Below, one piece after another: positions 1-8,538 of a stretch of 64,000 nt of DNA. The stretch spans positions 1 through 64,000 of the forward strand of contig CBESWG010000017.1 in the NCBI GenBank assembly GCA_965533275.1, written 5' to 3'. Both the position numbers and the translations under genes were made by a program. The first letter of the stretch is position 1; each line of letters begins with the position of its first letter. Below the pieces are notes generated by a model. That model did not search any database and was not told where the DNA came from. It saw only the letters and a program-made list of their open reading frames with translations. This stretch comes from JAUXEH01 sp965533275 (GTDB lineage Bacteria; Acidobacteriota; Aminicenantia; Aminicenantales; Aminicenantaceae).

Positions 1-1
1 C

Positions 2-439
2 AGGGAGGGAGAACTCACCAGCAAGAACAGGAAAGACAAAAAAAAAAAAGCCGTTGGGGGGCGCGAAAAGAAAGAGCTTCTGGAGAACTTCAAAGAGGAC
101 CCGTCGATTAAAGCATTCGGTTTCGACAACGTCGTTCAACAAACGAAATTGATCTATCCCGACTTTCTGCCGGCGATCACCGGATTTGTGATAGCCGATG
201 ATAAATTGTATGTAAAAACCTCACAAAAATATGTGGTTCCTAATGAATTCGTGGTGCTGGATCTCGAGGGAAAGGAACTGGGTCAATTTCAGGTATCAGG
301 TCTGACCGAAACCCCGTATGTCGCCCACCTCAGCAACTCGAACGTGAAGTACTATACCATCAGTCAGGGGAAGATCTATTGTCTGACCTTTGGGGAAGAA
401 GAAACAAAATTCCACGTTCATTCCATAGTAATGGAGTGA
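2..439 (+). CDS. Partial protein, C-terminal end of a 6-bladed beta-propeller-like protein
   Basis: The frame is open from the window edge (codons start at base 2) to a TGA at 437-439, so only the last 145 residues are present and the start lies outside. A Lys-rich stretch near residues 8-25 is followed by beta-rich sequence with phrases such as FVVLDLEGKELGQF and a final blade ending in EEETKFHVHSI. This pattern resembles the ends of the 6-bladed beta-propeller proteins common in Aminicenantes. A TTG-initiated shorter reading from 149 is possible but unnecessary. Its stop abuts the stop of the convergent next gene inside the palindrome TGATCA, with no base between them. The propeller assignment is an inference from a fragment. 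Confidence 0.6.
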   Translation, partial: REGELTSKNRKDKKKKAVGGREKKELLENFKEDPSIKAFGFDNVVQQTKLIYPDFLPAITGFVIADDKLYVKTSQKYVVPNEFVVLDLEGKELGQFQVSGLTETPYVAHLSNSNVKYYTISQGKIYCLTFGEEETKFHVHSIVME

Positions 440-2164
440 TCAGCCGGTTCTCGCGCTCTCGTCTTCGCGGCCCTCGATGTACAGGCCCTTGACCTTGGTC
501 ACACGGCCGCTTCCGTCTGAGACGAACCTCAACCGGAACCTGAGATATCCCTCCAGGATGAAGGTGTCCTGTGTCAGCGGCCGCAGGCGGTATTCGGGGC
601 GCCCCGGGCGCTGGTAGAAGAGGCTCCCATCCCGCAGCGTGATGCGGCGGGGGCCGTACTCGCCGGCATAGCTTTCGAGCCGGGACAGCGGCACTTCCAC
701 GACCTTGCCCTCCGCTGCTATCAGCGTCTTTATCCAGGGGACCGCGTTCCTTGCCATCCGACGGTTGGCTTGGATCTCGAGCGCCTTCTCGAATGCCTGG
801 ATCGCTTCAGGGAAGCGCTTCTGCTCCATCTGTGCCAGGCCCAGGCCTTCCCAGGCCTGGATCCGTTGGGGCTCGATATCCAGCATGCGGCCGAAGAGGG
901 CCGCCGCCTCCGCCGTTTTCCCCCTGTTCGTCAGGTACCCTGCAGTCCAGCCCATGCTGGCGACATCGATCAGGTCCGGGAACAGCTCCTGCACCTCGGC
1001 CAGCCTGCGCAGGCCTGCATCGGCTCCCCGCTCAAGAAAGGCCTTTTCTACCGAGCGCTGTGCGTTCCTCCCGGGATTGTCATAGCGCTGCTCCTCGAAC
1101 TCCAGCCACTGCATGCCGTACTGGGGTTCGTCCGTGATGAGCGCCACCAGGGGGTCGGCCAGGGCAAAGGCGTTCTCGCTGTTGGAGAAGAAGACCACGC
1201 CCTCGCCCTTATTCTTATAGGCGACGGTAAATCCCCGCAGCTCCCCGTTGTTTCCCCAGTGGAAGAAGCCGTTCTCCGTGGTGCCCGGATGGATCCCCCA
1301 TCCCCAACCCCAGGACACGTGCTCATCGTGTTCGGTCTCGTCGAATTCCGTGGCCTTGACTTGGGGCGAGAGCATCTGCTGGATGGTCTCGGCGCTCAGT
1401 ACCGTGTCATTCATGAGTGCGCACAGGTAGCGGGCATAGTCGGTCGGGGTGGTGATGAGGCTCGCGCCTCCGTTTGGAGAGGGATTTTCCCGCAGCGCGA
1501 TGGCAACGCCGTGGCGGTCGTGGCCGCACGCGCCGTTGGCCTTGTATTCCTCAGTCTCGATATAGCTTGACCGCGTCATTCCCAGCGGCGCGAATATCAC
1601 CTCTCGGGCGAATTCATTGAGGTCCTTTCCGGTGATCTTCTCGACGACCTTTCCCAGATAGAGGAAGCCCTCTCCCGAGTATCCATAGAGTTCACCGGGC
1701 TCCCGGATGAGGCGTGTCCCCCAGTTGGGGAGGCCGGTGGTGTGGGTCAGGACGAGGCGGGCCGTGATCTTCTTATATCGCTCGTCTCCGGCCAGCTTGG
1801 GATAGGGGAGATAGTCGACCAGCGGGACGTCCAGGTCGAGCCGTCCTGCTTCGACCAGCGTGAGTGCGGCCGCGGCCGTTATGGTTTTGGTCAGGGAGGC
1901 CGCCTCGAAGATCGTCTCCGTGTCGATTGGCTCCCCGGTTTCGGTGCTGCGCACCCCGAAGGCGCCGGTCCAGTAGATCTCACCGCCGCGCACCACGGCG
2001 ATGGACAGCCCTGGAATTTCGGCCGCCTCCATCAGGCGGGGGATCTCCGCCAGCAGGATGTCCTTGAGTTCTGTCGGGACAGCCTCTTCAGGTGCGGGCG
2101 GCCCCGAACAGAAGGCCAGGAACAACGCCAGTATCACTAAGCTGAACAGAGATGGACGGTTCAT
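440..2164 (-). CDS. Secreted serine hydrolase (class C beta-lactamase/esterase fold) with TPR-containing C-terminus
   Basis: 574 residues. The start at 2164 is chosen because an AGGAGG lies at 2170-2175, six bases upstream; an in-frame ATG at 2194 would put the ribosome site inside the gene. A signal peptide (residues 1-19) ends in LAFC, a poor lipobox, so export is likely but lipidation uncertain. Hydrolase motifs are S90-L-T-K93 (SxxK nucleophile), a Y162-S-G motif in the YxN position, HTTGLPNW near 141-148 and H302-W-G304 in the KTG position. HxG instead of KTG is typical of the esterase/peptidase branch rather than true beta-lactamases. Around residues 390-470 there are TPR-like helices (AWEGLGLAQMEQKRFPEAI), then a beta-rich tail. 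The substrate is unknown. Confidence 0.87.
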   Translation of the reverse strand: MNRPSLFSLVILALFLAFCSGPPAPEEAVPTELKDILLAEIPRLMEAAEIPGLSIAVVRGGEIYWTGAFGVRSTETGEPIDTETIFEAASLTKTITAAAALTLVEAGRLDLDVPLVDYLPYPKLAGDERYKKITARLVLTHTTGLPNWGTRLIREPGELYGYSGEGFLYLGKVVEKITGKDLNEFAREVIFAPLGMTRSSYIETEEYKANGACGHDRHGVAIALRENPSPNGGASLITTPTDYARYLCALMNDTVLSAETIQQMLSPQVKATEFDETEHDEHVSWGWGWGIHPGTTENGFFHWGNNGELRGFTVAYKNKGEGVVFFSNSENAFALADPLVALITDEPQYGMQWLEFEEQRYDNPGRNAQRSVEKAFLERGADAGLRRLAEVQELFPDLIDVASMGWTAGYLTNRGKTAEAAALFGRMLDIEPQRIQAWEGLGLAQMEQKRFPEAIQAFEKALEIQANRRMARNAVPWIKTLIAAEGKVVEVPLSRLESYAGEYGPRRITLRDGSLFYQRPGRPEYRLRPLTQDTFILEGYLRFRLRFVSDGSGRVTKVKGLYIEGREDESARTG

Positions 2165-2371
2165 CGGGATCCTCCTCTTTGAAGGGATCGTCATTTTCTA
2201 TAACTATTTACGAATCCCACTGCATTTGGTTGCCCGTCCCAGGCAAATCCCGCCACACGATGTTTCAGCCTCATGGGAAGGCGGCCCAGAAAGCATAGCG
2301 CTCTGCAGCCGACAGGACGTGTATTGCCGACAAATCCGATGATTTTGCTGGTGATTGGAACGCGGATTGAT

Positions 2372-2377
2372 TATAAT
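2372..2377 (+). promoter_or_regulatory. -10 box TATAAT upstream of the aldo/keto reductase gene
   Basis: A perfect TATAAT lies 40 bases before the ATG at 2417. The best-spaced -35 sequence (TGGTGA at 2349-2354, 17-base spacer) is poor, and TTGCTG at 2345-2350 is too far away. A small hairpin (TCCG, CCTG loop, CGGA) follows in the leader, before the CGGAGGG ribosome site. Confidence 0.4.
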
Positions 2378-2416
2378 TGATTGTCGTCCGCCTGCGGATC
2401 GATCGGAGGGTAACCC

Positions 2417-3340
2417 ATGGAAAAAAAAGATAAAAGGATCACCAGGAAAGAGTTCCTCAAAAAATCCTCTGCGGGGATAACAGGGCTGGTCGCCCTCAAT
2501 GTATTGAAGAAGAATCCCCTGAGTCTCTTTGGAGACAGCGGCGACGCCTTGCAGAAGCGGGCCCTCGGCCGGACCGGGATCGAGCCCACGGTGCTGGGCT
2601 ACGGAGCCTCCCGCAGCATGGAGCCCACCCTCCTGCTGGAGGCCCTGGGATCCGGGATCAACTTCATCGACACGGGCCTGTCCTACTTCAACGGCAACAA
2701 CCAGCGCATGATCGGCGACACGCTCCAGGATCTCCGGAAGGACGTGATCATCCAGTCCAAGATCCGGGTCCGGCTTCGGGGCCGCGATTCCAACGAGTAC
2801 ACCTCTGCTGAGATCCGCAAGACCATGGAATCCGACCTTCAGACATGCCTCAAGGCCCTGAGGACGGACACCATCGACATCATGCTCATCCACGATCCTG
2901 GTGAGGTGGCTGTCTTGACCAATGAGGCCGTGATGGAATTCTTCGCCGCGGCCAAGAAGAAAGGGATCATCCGGGCACATGGATTTTCCTGCCACAATAA
3001 GCTCGCGCTGCTGGAGAGCGCTAATGAGTCCGGGTTCTTCGACATCATCATGCTCCCCTACAATCACAAGGGCTCCTACGTGCATATGAATTCGGGACGA
3101 TCGGCGGAATGGGATCAGCCCCGGAACGAGGTCGAGCTTAAGAAGGCGTACAAGAACGGCATCGGCATCATAGCCATGAAGACCTGCTCCGCGGGTCCCC
3201 ATGCCTTTAAGGGGGGCCAGGATTTGTCCTTCCGCGGTGCCCTGGAATGGGTCCTGGATCACGAATTCATCAGCACAGCCGCCGTCGCCATGTCGAACCG
3301 GGGTGAGATCCAGGAAAACGTAGAGGCCGCGCGTCCCTGA
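2417..3340 (+). CDS. Aldo/keto reductase family protein with export-like N-terminus, short C-terminus
   Basis: 307 residues. The start is supported by CGGAGGG eight bases upstream. The N-terminus (KRITRKEFLKKSSAGITGL) looks like a Tat-type signal but has RK rather than RR. The AKR barrel carries the full catalytic tetrad: D85 and Y90 in FIDTGLSY, K115 in QSKIR and H159 in LIHDPG. It presumably reduces a carbonyl with NAD(P)H; the substrate is unknown. The protein stops at QENVEAARP, just past the conserved cofactor-binding S/N/R segment, whereas relatives with such signal sequences usually continue for tens of residues, often with a Cys-rich tail. Only 48 bases separate its stop from the convergent next gene, so the tail is missing or was lost by a frameshift. 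Confidence 0.85.
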   Translation: MEKKDKRITRKEFLKKSSAGITGLVALNVLKKNPLSLFGDSGDALQKRALGRTGIEPTVLGYGASRSMEPTLLLEALGSGINFIDTGLSYFNGNNQRMIGDTLQDLRKDVIIQSKIRVRLRGRDSNEYTSAEIRKTMESDLQTCLKALRTDTIDIMLIHDPGEVAVLTNEAVMEFFAAAKKKGIIRAHGFSCHNKLALLESANESGFFDIIMLPYNHKGSYVHMNSGRSAEWDQPRNEVELKKAYKNGIGIIAMKTCSAGPHAFKGGQDLSFRGALEWVLDHEFISTAAVAMSNRGEIQENVEAARP

Positions 3341-3387
3341 AATTCGGAATCGTTGTCCTGTTTGACTGAAGGCGGAGCGAAGCCGGA

Positions 3388-4704
3388 TCAATCTAGGGCA
3401 AAAGCCCGCGAAGAGAGGGTCAGGAAGGCGGCGGACACGGGATCGAGATCGGAGATCTTTTCGTTCCCGGTCAGGAACCGGCCCTCGATCGTGCCCCTCA
3501 TTTTTCTAAGGTAGCCGAATTTTACTGGAAACGCCCGCTGAAAACGCCGGACGCAGTGCCGGCTGAAGTATCCGCCATGTTTGCCCACAGACTCCATGAA
3601 CATCAGAGTACAGTTGGGCCGGATCATATCTTTCAGGGCCTTCTCATGGGGGATCGAACCGTCCAGCTTGTGTTCCAGGATAATGGACATGTAGCGCAGG
3701 AGCTTATACACCAGGGGATCAAGCGGGGAGTGGCCGGCTTTTTGAGAGAACAGGGTCCAGTGATCGTTCTCTAGATCCTCGGCGATATCCTGAAGGTCAT
3801 CCGCAAACTGCAGGAACACGCCGAAGCCGAAGCAGAAGTCCTCCTGTCGCGGCGTGAGTTCTCCTGCCACCAGGTAGCCGTCGGCCAGGACCGAGGTCCC
3901 CCCCTTCTCCAGGCTGATGCTCAGGATGTCCTCACGGTCGGCTGCCTCGGAGCCGCGCTGCTGCATCAGGCTTTTGATCTGGCCGTTGTAGATCGACAGC
4001 ATGGACCGATAGACGCCGGGAAACTCGCTGCGCGGATACTGGCCCTCGACCAGGGCGATCAGGGCCTGCAGCTTTTCCTCCTGGAGGGTCGCAGGGCTCT
4101 CCTCTTCGCCCTCCAGCCAGGCCCTCAGCTTGAGGACCAGCCCCAGCTTGTCCGAGATCGAGCGGCCCGCATCATCCAGCACGTTATCCAGGTAGGGATA
4201 CACCATGCTGTAGCCAAAGATCGCATCCGTGTGAGCCGCCTTGATCCCCAGGTAGAACTGAAGAGTGTTCATGATCCAGACGTTGCGCAGGGCCTGGTAG
4301 ACCGAGGCTATGCTCAGGTCGGGATCAAATTCGCTCGCAGCACTCAGGAATTGACGCGTGGATTCCACAAATTGGGCATCGTAGACGTTCTCGATCTTCA
4401 GGTCGGCACGCTTCAGGATGCGTTGGAAAAAGGGGCGCACCTCGGCAGCGATCGCTTCCATCCGAGTTGGATCGAGGCCATCGTCCTCTGCCGCCGCGGC
4501 CTTCTGCTCGGACGACACCCGGTCGATCAGGGCGGACAGGTCCTTTTCGATCTCCCTCTTCTCTGCTGGGAGATATACCCTCTCTAGAGCCCAGGAATCA
4601 GCCGGTGTTTCCTGCCAGATTCGAGAGTATTCCCGTACGAAGGCCTCCACACGAGCCTCCAGCGGCCCCAAACTCCGGGAGAGACAGGTCATGAGATCGG
4701 TCAT
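3388..4704 (-). CDS. Divergent class I isoprenoid synthase-like protein (all-alpha, two Asp-rich motifs)
   Basis: 438 residues, predicted almost wholly helical. I recognise two Asp-rich motifs spaced as in trans-isoprenyl diphosphate or squalene/phytoene synthases: YLDNVLDD (D173, D177, D178) and FADDLQD (D302, D303, D306), which in the fold bind the Mg-diphosphate. The context LEKGGTSVLADGYLVAG (about 265-281) before the second motif also matches the fold. The N-terminal 150 residues and the C-terminal 100 residues have no recognised domain, and the total is longer than the usual 300-350. No other isoprenoid gene is nearby, so substrate and product are unknown. ATG at 4704 has only a weak upstream purine run. 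An alternative is a catalytically dead relative. Confidence 0.6.
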   Translation of the reverse strand: MTDLMTCLSRSLGPLEARVEAFVREYSRIWQETPADSWALERVYLPAEKREIEKDLSALIDRVSSEQKAAAAEDDGLDPTRMEAIAAEVRPFFQRILKRADLKIENVYDAQFVESTRQFLSAASEFDPDLSIASVYQALRNVWIMNTLQFYLGIKAAHTDAIFGYSMVYPYLDNVLDDAGRSISDKLGLVLKLRAWLEGEEESPATLQEEKLQALIALVEGQYPRSEFPGVYRSMLSIYNGQIKSLMQQRGSEAADREDILSISLEKGGTSVLADGYLVAGELTPRQEDFCFGFGVFLQFADDLQDIAEDLENDHWTLFSQKAGHSPLDPLVYKLLRYMSIILEHKLDGSIPHEKALKDMIRPNCTLMFMESVGKHGGYFSRHCVRRFQRAFPVKFGYLRKMRGTIEGRFLTGNEKISDLDPVSAAFLTLSSRAFALD

Positions 4705-4995
4705 GGTGTTTCTTTAGGCTAGTATAAGGCGGCCCTTCAAAATCATCTACGAAAAAATTCACCTTCAGGGGATTATATAAGTTTTTCAAATTTTCTCCAT
4801 GAGATCCGACTAAACAAATAGGGCTGTGGTGTGTATCGTACGAGAGGTTTGCTGGCTGTGGTGTGTATTTAGCAAAAGGGGGTATGGTGAGGTTACCTTG
4901 CCCAGCCAGCACAACAAGGTCCACTCTTACGATAAGCATATCCATGGCGAAAGTCAATCACCCCTGGGGGTGAAATCCCTGCCCTGGTCTTCAGG
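4705..4995. other. Non-coding interval before ssrA, with a 15-bp direct repeat
   Basis: No credible gene lies here. On the minus strand a TATACT box (4721-4726) could serve the upstream-facing gene starting at 4704, but its -35 is weak. The main structure is a perfect 15-base direct repeat described separately, in locally AT-richer sequence than the flanking genes. Confidence 0.6.
4822..4868 (+). repeat. 15-bp direct repeat GGCTGTGGTGTGTAT, two copies
   Basis: Identical copies occupy 4822-4836 and 4854-4868, 32 bases apart start to start (about three helical turns), between the isoprenoid-synthase-like gene and the ssrA promoter. Spacing near a whole number of turns would suit a regulator binding one DNA face, but nothing else here shows that. 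Confidence 0.8.
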
Positions 4996-5025
4996 TTGAC
5001 AATTTTCGTTGGAATTACCTATAAT
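4996..5025 (+). promoter_or_regulatory. Sigma-70-type promoter of ssrA
   Basis: TTGACA (4996-5001) and TATAAT (5020-5025) with an 18-base spacer. The predicted start is near 5032, about 10 bases before the mature tmRNA 5' end, leaving a short leader for RNase P to remove. Confidence 0.85.
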
Positions 5026-5041
5026 TGATTGTGTGCTATCT

Positions 5042-5387
5042 GGGGGCGAACTGGATTCGACGGAGATAATGAGACCGAGGTAGCATGTCGAGGCCCCGTC
5101 TCCCTCGCTAAAAAGGCGGACCCTTATAAGTGCCGAACCTATTGCACTTGCTGCCTAATCAGTAGGCATGCCGTTTCTCGGTCGTCTTCCTGCGGCTTCC
5201 GGGAAGCGCCGACTCGCAGGATAGTGGGCCAGGTTGACTCCGTGCCCGGTTCACGAAACAACTCGGAGCATGTTTCGGGGTCGCTCTCCCTTTCAGCAGC
5301 CTTGAAACGAGAATGAAGAAAGGGATAAGCATGTAGACACCTTCTGTCGAATGTCTTCGGACGCGGGTTCGATTCCCGCCGCCTCCA
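5042..5387 (+). ncRNA. ssrA: tmRNA (ssrA), short tag ending ALAA
   Basis: 346 bases. The 5' end GGGGGCG (5042-5048) pairs with CGCCTCC (5380-5386) to form a seven-pair acceptor stem with one G-U; A5387 is the discriminator and CCA is not encoded. The T-arm (GCGGG, TTCGATT loop, CCCGC) and the GAACTGGATTCGACGG block are hallmark tmRNA. The message frame ending at TAA 5156-5158 reads AEPIALAA if the resume codon is GCC 5132-5134, placed by the ATAAGT before it as in other tmRNAs. The tag frees stalled ribosomes and marks peptides for ClpXP-type proteolysis. The resume codon is an inference; the ALAA-stop end is seen directly. Confidence 0.95.
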
Positions 5388-5392
5388 AATCT

Positions 5393-6622
5393 ATGCACAC
5401 GTATGAGCGAAACGTGCTGAAATACTTTGTCCGTATCCTGGCGGTCCTGTTCGTACTGCTGTGTCATCTGGTGCCCGCTGCAGCCCTCGGTCCGCAGGAG
5501 GATCCATTCCTCCAGCTGTCCGTGGAAGATTTTGCGGATTACAGCCGCGTGACCGTAACCTCAAACCACGCCCTCAGTTCTTCGATCGAAAAGAACGGCA
5601 TCTATCTCCTGGTGAGGATACGTGCCGATCAGCCGTTCAGGATCCGACGGAGCTCCTTCCGGAGCCGCTTCATCGAGTCGGTCGGCTGGACCCAGGGAGT
5701 CGACTTCTATGTTCTGAACATCAAGGTGCGCATGTCCGACTTCAAGCATGCCTCATCCAACCTCACGCGCCCCCATCGGCTGGTCATCGATGTGCTGCCG
5801 GAAGGACTGGAAGCCCCACCGAAAGCCGGCCGGGAGGCCGCGCCCGTTCCCAAGAAGGATGCGGAGGCCCAGGCCGCAGAGCGCACCGATCCACCGACCG
5901 ACACCCCAGCCACAATTCCGACCCAATCCCTCGCACAGGGTTACCGGACCATCATCATCGATCCCGGGCACGGCGGGCTCGAGGTCGGAGCCAAGGGACA
6001 GAACGGGACCTTGGAAAAGGACATCACTCTGTCCATCGGCCTGAAGCTCAAAGCCATCATCGAACGCAACCTAGCTTACCGTGTGGTCCTGACCAGAGAC
6101 GGGGATGTGAATGTCCCCCTGGAACGCCGGGCTGCCATCGCTAACAATGAGCAGGCTTTCCTCTTTGTCAGCATCCATGCCAACGGATTCCCGGGCAGTA
6201 AGGCCCGCGGCGCCGAAACTTATTTTCTGAATCTGAATGCCACAGACGAGGAGGCCCGGCGCCTGGCTTTCATGGAGAACAACTCCACAGAGCTCGACCA
6301 GATACAGGGCGATACAGAGGACGACATCAAGATGATCCTCTGGGACATGGCCCAAACCAGTTTCCTGAAGCAGAGCAGCGAGATGGCGGAACTGATCCAG
6401 AGCGAGCTCAATACACTGCGGGGTACACGGAACCGGGGAGTAAAACAAGCTCCGTTTAAGGTCTTGACAGGAGTTGCTTGCCCGGCGGTTCTGGTGGAGG
6501 TCGCCTTCATATCCAATCCAGAGGAAGAGCGCAAACTGCTGACGGATGATTTTCAGGCCGCCGTTGCCCAGGCCATATATTCCGGCCTGGCTAAGTTTAT
6601 CCGACAAAACGCCAGGGACTAG
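5393..6622 (+). CDS. N-acetylmuramoyl-L-alanine amidase with AMIN domain (AmiC type)
   Basis: 409 residues. The start ATG at 5393 lies only five bases after the tmRNA and lacks a good ribosome site; GTG 5414 is an alternative. A signal peptide (about 1-31) is followed by an AMIN domain (about 38-137), which targets peptidoglycan or the division site, a Pro/Ala-rich linker (140-180) and an Amidase_3 catalytic domain (185-405). All zinc ligands and catalytic residues are present: H193 in DPGHGG, E208, H262 in SIHANG, and E369 in VLVEVAF. It cleaves the amide between MurNAc and the stem peptide in the periplasm during septum splitting. A GerMN protein follows after nine bases, a pairing that suggests a joint envelope role. 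Confidence 0.93.
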   Translation: MHTYERNVLKYFVRILAVLFVLLCHLVPAAALGPQEDPFLQLSVEDFADYSRVTVTSNHALSSSIEKNGIYLLVRIRADQPFRIRRSSFRSRFIESVGWTQGVDFYVLNIKVRMSDFKHASSNLTRPHRLVIDVLPEGLEAPPKAGREAAPVPKKDAEAQAAERTDPPTDTPATIPTQSLAQGYRTIIIDPGHGGLEVGAKGQNGTLEKDITLSIGLKLKAIIERNLAYRVVLTRDGDVNVPLERRAAIANNEQAFLFVSIHANGFPGSKARGAETYFLNLNATDEEARRLAFMENNSTELDQIQGDTEDDIKMILWDMAQTSFLKQSSEMAELIQSELNTLRGTRNRGVKQAPFKVLTGVACPAVLVEVAFISNPEEERKLLTDDFQAAVAQAIYSGLAKFIRQNARD

Positions 6623-6631
6623 CGAGTCAGG

Positions 6632-7210
6632 ATGGATATCAAGCGCATCTTTCCCCTTGCTGCATTGTTCGTGCTGCTGGTCGTTTTGGTGGTCCTGTTC
6701 TTTATCGGGGGCACGGAAGAACCCCCCATGCTGGATCCGGTCCCGGTTCCGGATGATGCCGGATTGGACTCGGCAGAGCCGCGCGAGACCCGGGTCATCA
6801 CGCTCTTTTTCCTGTCGGACGAGGACAAACTTCTGCACCCCGAGGTGAGGGAGATCTATGCCCATGAGCTGACCGTATTCGAGGCCAAGCAGGCCATTGA
6901 GGAGCTGATCCGGGGGTCCTCGGAGGGTGCCCTGGCGAGCATCCCGCTGGGGACCCGACTCCGGGAGATGTACATCACACGGGAAAGGATCGCTTACGTG
7001 GATTTTTCCCGTGAACTCACAGACAATCACGGTTCCGGGACTGCTGCGGAGGCCGCCACCGTTTTTGCGATCGTCAACACACTGACGCGGAACTTTGAGT
7101 CCATCGAGCGGGTCTCCATCCTGATCGAAGGGAACGAACGGGAAACCCTCAACGGCCATATCGATCTGACGCGCCCTCTGCTTCCCAGGTCGGATCTCAT
7201 CGGCAATTGA
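6632..7210 (+). CDS. GerMN domain-containing membrane-anchored protein
   Basis: 192 residues. An N-terminal hydrophobic segment (about 8-26) anchors it; a Pro-rich spacer follows, then a GerMN domain (about 52-185) with the typical start RVITLFFLSDEDKL and the later signature IAYVDFSRELTDN. The domain was named from spore germination protein GerM, but occurs in many non-sporulating bacteria, often beside N-acetylmuramoyl-L-alanine amidases as here. A role in peptidoglycan remodelling or amidase control is an inference from that pairing. It sits nine bases after the amidase and eight before der, so the three are probably co-transcribed. The ribosome site (CAGG touching the ATG) is weak. Confidence 0.88.
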   Translation: MDIKRIFPLAALFVLLVVLVVLFFIGGTEEPPMLDPVPVPDDAGLDSAEPRETRVITLFFLSDEDKLLHPEVREIYAHELTVFEAKQAIEELIRGSSEGALASIPLGTRLREMYITRERIAYVDFSRELTDNHGSGTAAEAATVFAIVNTLTRNFESIERVSILIEGNERETLNGHIDLTRPLLPRSDLIGN

Positions 7211-7218
7211 ACTGAACC

Positions 7219-8538
7219 ATGAAGAAACTGCCACGCGTCGTGATCGTCGGATTCCCCAACGTCGGGAAATCCACCCTCTTCAACCGCCTGTTGGGAAAGA
7301 AGAAATCCCTGGTCCACTCACAGCCCGGGATGACGCGTGACCAGGTCGTTGCCGAGTGCACGCTCCGGGACAGGCGATTCGTTCTGGTCGACACCGGCGG
7401 CTTTTTCGATAGCCAGGAAGATCCCTTCTCATCCCTTGTCAGGGAAAAAGCCTGGGATGCCTCGCAGGAGGCGGACATCCTGCTCTTTGTGCTGGACGGG
7501 AAGCGGTCCCTGCTTCCTCCGGAGGAGGATCTGTTTCTGTCCCTGCGGAAGCTCAACAAGCCGCTCTATGTGGTGGTCAACAAGGTGGACACCGAGTCGG
7601 AGGAAGACCGCCTCGTGGAGCTTTTTCGGCTTGGTCCCCAGGATTTTGTGGCGGTTTCTGCGGAACACAAGCGGAACCTCGAAGACCTGGAAAATCTCCT
7701 TGTGGAATCGCTGCCCGCCAATCTCGAGGAGGGCGAGGATGCGGATATTCCCCCCTTGAAGATCGCCCTGGTCGGGCGCATCAATGTGGGGAAGTCCTCC
7801 CTGGTCAACCGCCTGAGTGGTGAAAAACGCCTGATCGTGAGCGAGATCCCGGGGACCACACGGGACTGCACAGACACGTTGATACACCGCAACAAGAAGG
7901 CCTACATCCTGGTGGACATGGCCGGGATCCGGAAGATGAGCCGCACCCGCGACCAGAGGGAGAAGGCGGGGATCGTGAAAGCAAAGAAGGACATCCATGA
8001 GGCGGATGTCATCTGTCAGGTCTTGGACGCACAGAATTTTCCCACGCGGCAGGACACGGCCATCGCCCACCTGGCCTTGGAATCGGGGAAGCCCCTGATC
8101 CTGGCCCTGAACAAATGGGACCTGGTGGATAAGGACAGGCACTCCACCGAAGATTTCAAGCGCATGGCCGCGCAGAAAATGGACTTTGTCTCGTATGCGC
8201 CGCTTCTCTTTATTTCTGCCCTATCCGGTCAAAGGATTGTCAAAATCTTGGACACGGCCGACGAAGTGGTCGCGAACGGGCGCAAGCGGGTCCCTACAGC
8301 CCGTCTGAATGAATTTCTGACCCTGATCAACACACGGTACCAGGCGCTGACACGCAAGGGAACCAAGATCAAGATCAAATACATGACCCAGCTGCGATCC
8401 TCACCACCCACGTTTATTTTATTCTCCCATTCCCGGATCCCCCTGGCCCCAGCCTATGAGAAGTTCTTCATAAATAAGCTGCGCGACACGTTCGGTTTGA
8501 AGGGCACTCCGATACGGATCGTGCTGCGCCGGAACTGA
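7219..8538 (+). CDS. der: Ribosome biogenesis GTPase Der (EngA)
   Basis: 439 residues, the usual length. It has two consecutive GTPase domains. The first carries GFPNVGKST (about 11-19), DTGG and NKVD; the second carries GRINVGKSS (about 184-192), DMAG and NKWD. A C-terminal KH-like domain ends in PIRIVLRRN. Der is essential for 50S subunit maturation. It is third in an apparent amidase-GerMN-der unit. A run of eight T at 8589-8596 lies downstream, but I could not build a convincing terminator hairpin before it. Confidence 0.97.
   Translation: MKKLPRVVIVGFPNVGKSTLFNRLLGKKKSLVHSQPGMTRDQVVAECTLRDRRFVLVDTGGFFDSQEDPFSSLVREKAWDASQEADILLFVLDGKRSLLPPEEDLFLSLRKLNKPLYVVVNKVDTESEEDRLVELFRLGPQDFVAVSAEHKRNLEDLENLLVESLPANLEEGEDADIPPLKIALVGRINVGKSSLVNRLSGEKRLIVSEIPGTTRDCTDTLIHRNKKAYILVDMAGIRKMSRTRDQREKAGIVKAKKDIHEADVICQVLDAQNFPTRQDTAIAHLALESGKPLILALNKWDLVDKDRHSTEDFKRMAAQKMDFVSYAPLLFISALSGQRIVKILDTADEVVANGRKRVPTARLNEFLTLINTRYQALTRKGTKIKIKYMTQLRSSPPTFILFSHSRIPLAPAYEKFFINKLRDTFGLKGTPIRIVLRRN

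Noticed and set aside
5351..5392. Upstream extension of the amidase start
   Set aside because: These codons lie inside the 3' part of the tmRNA, including its T-arm and acceptor stem.
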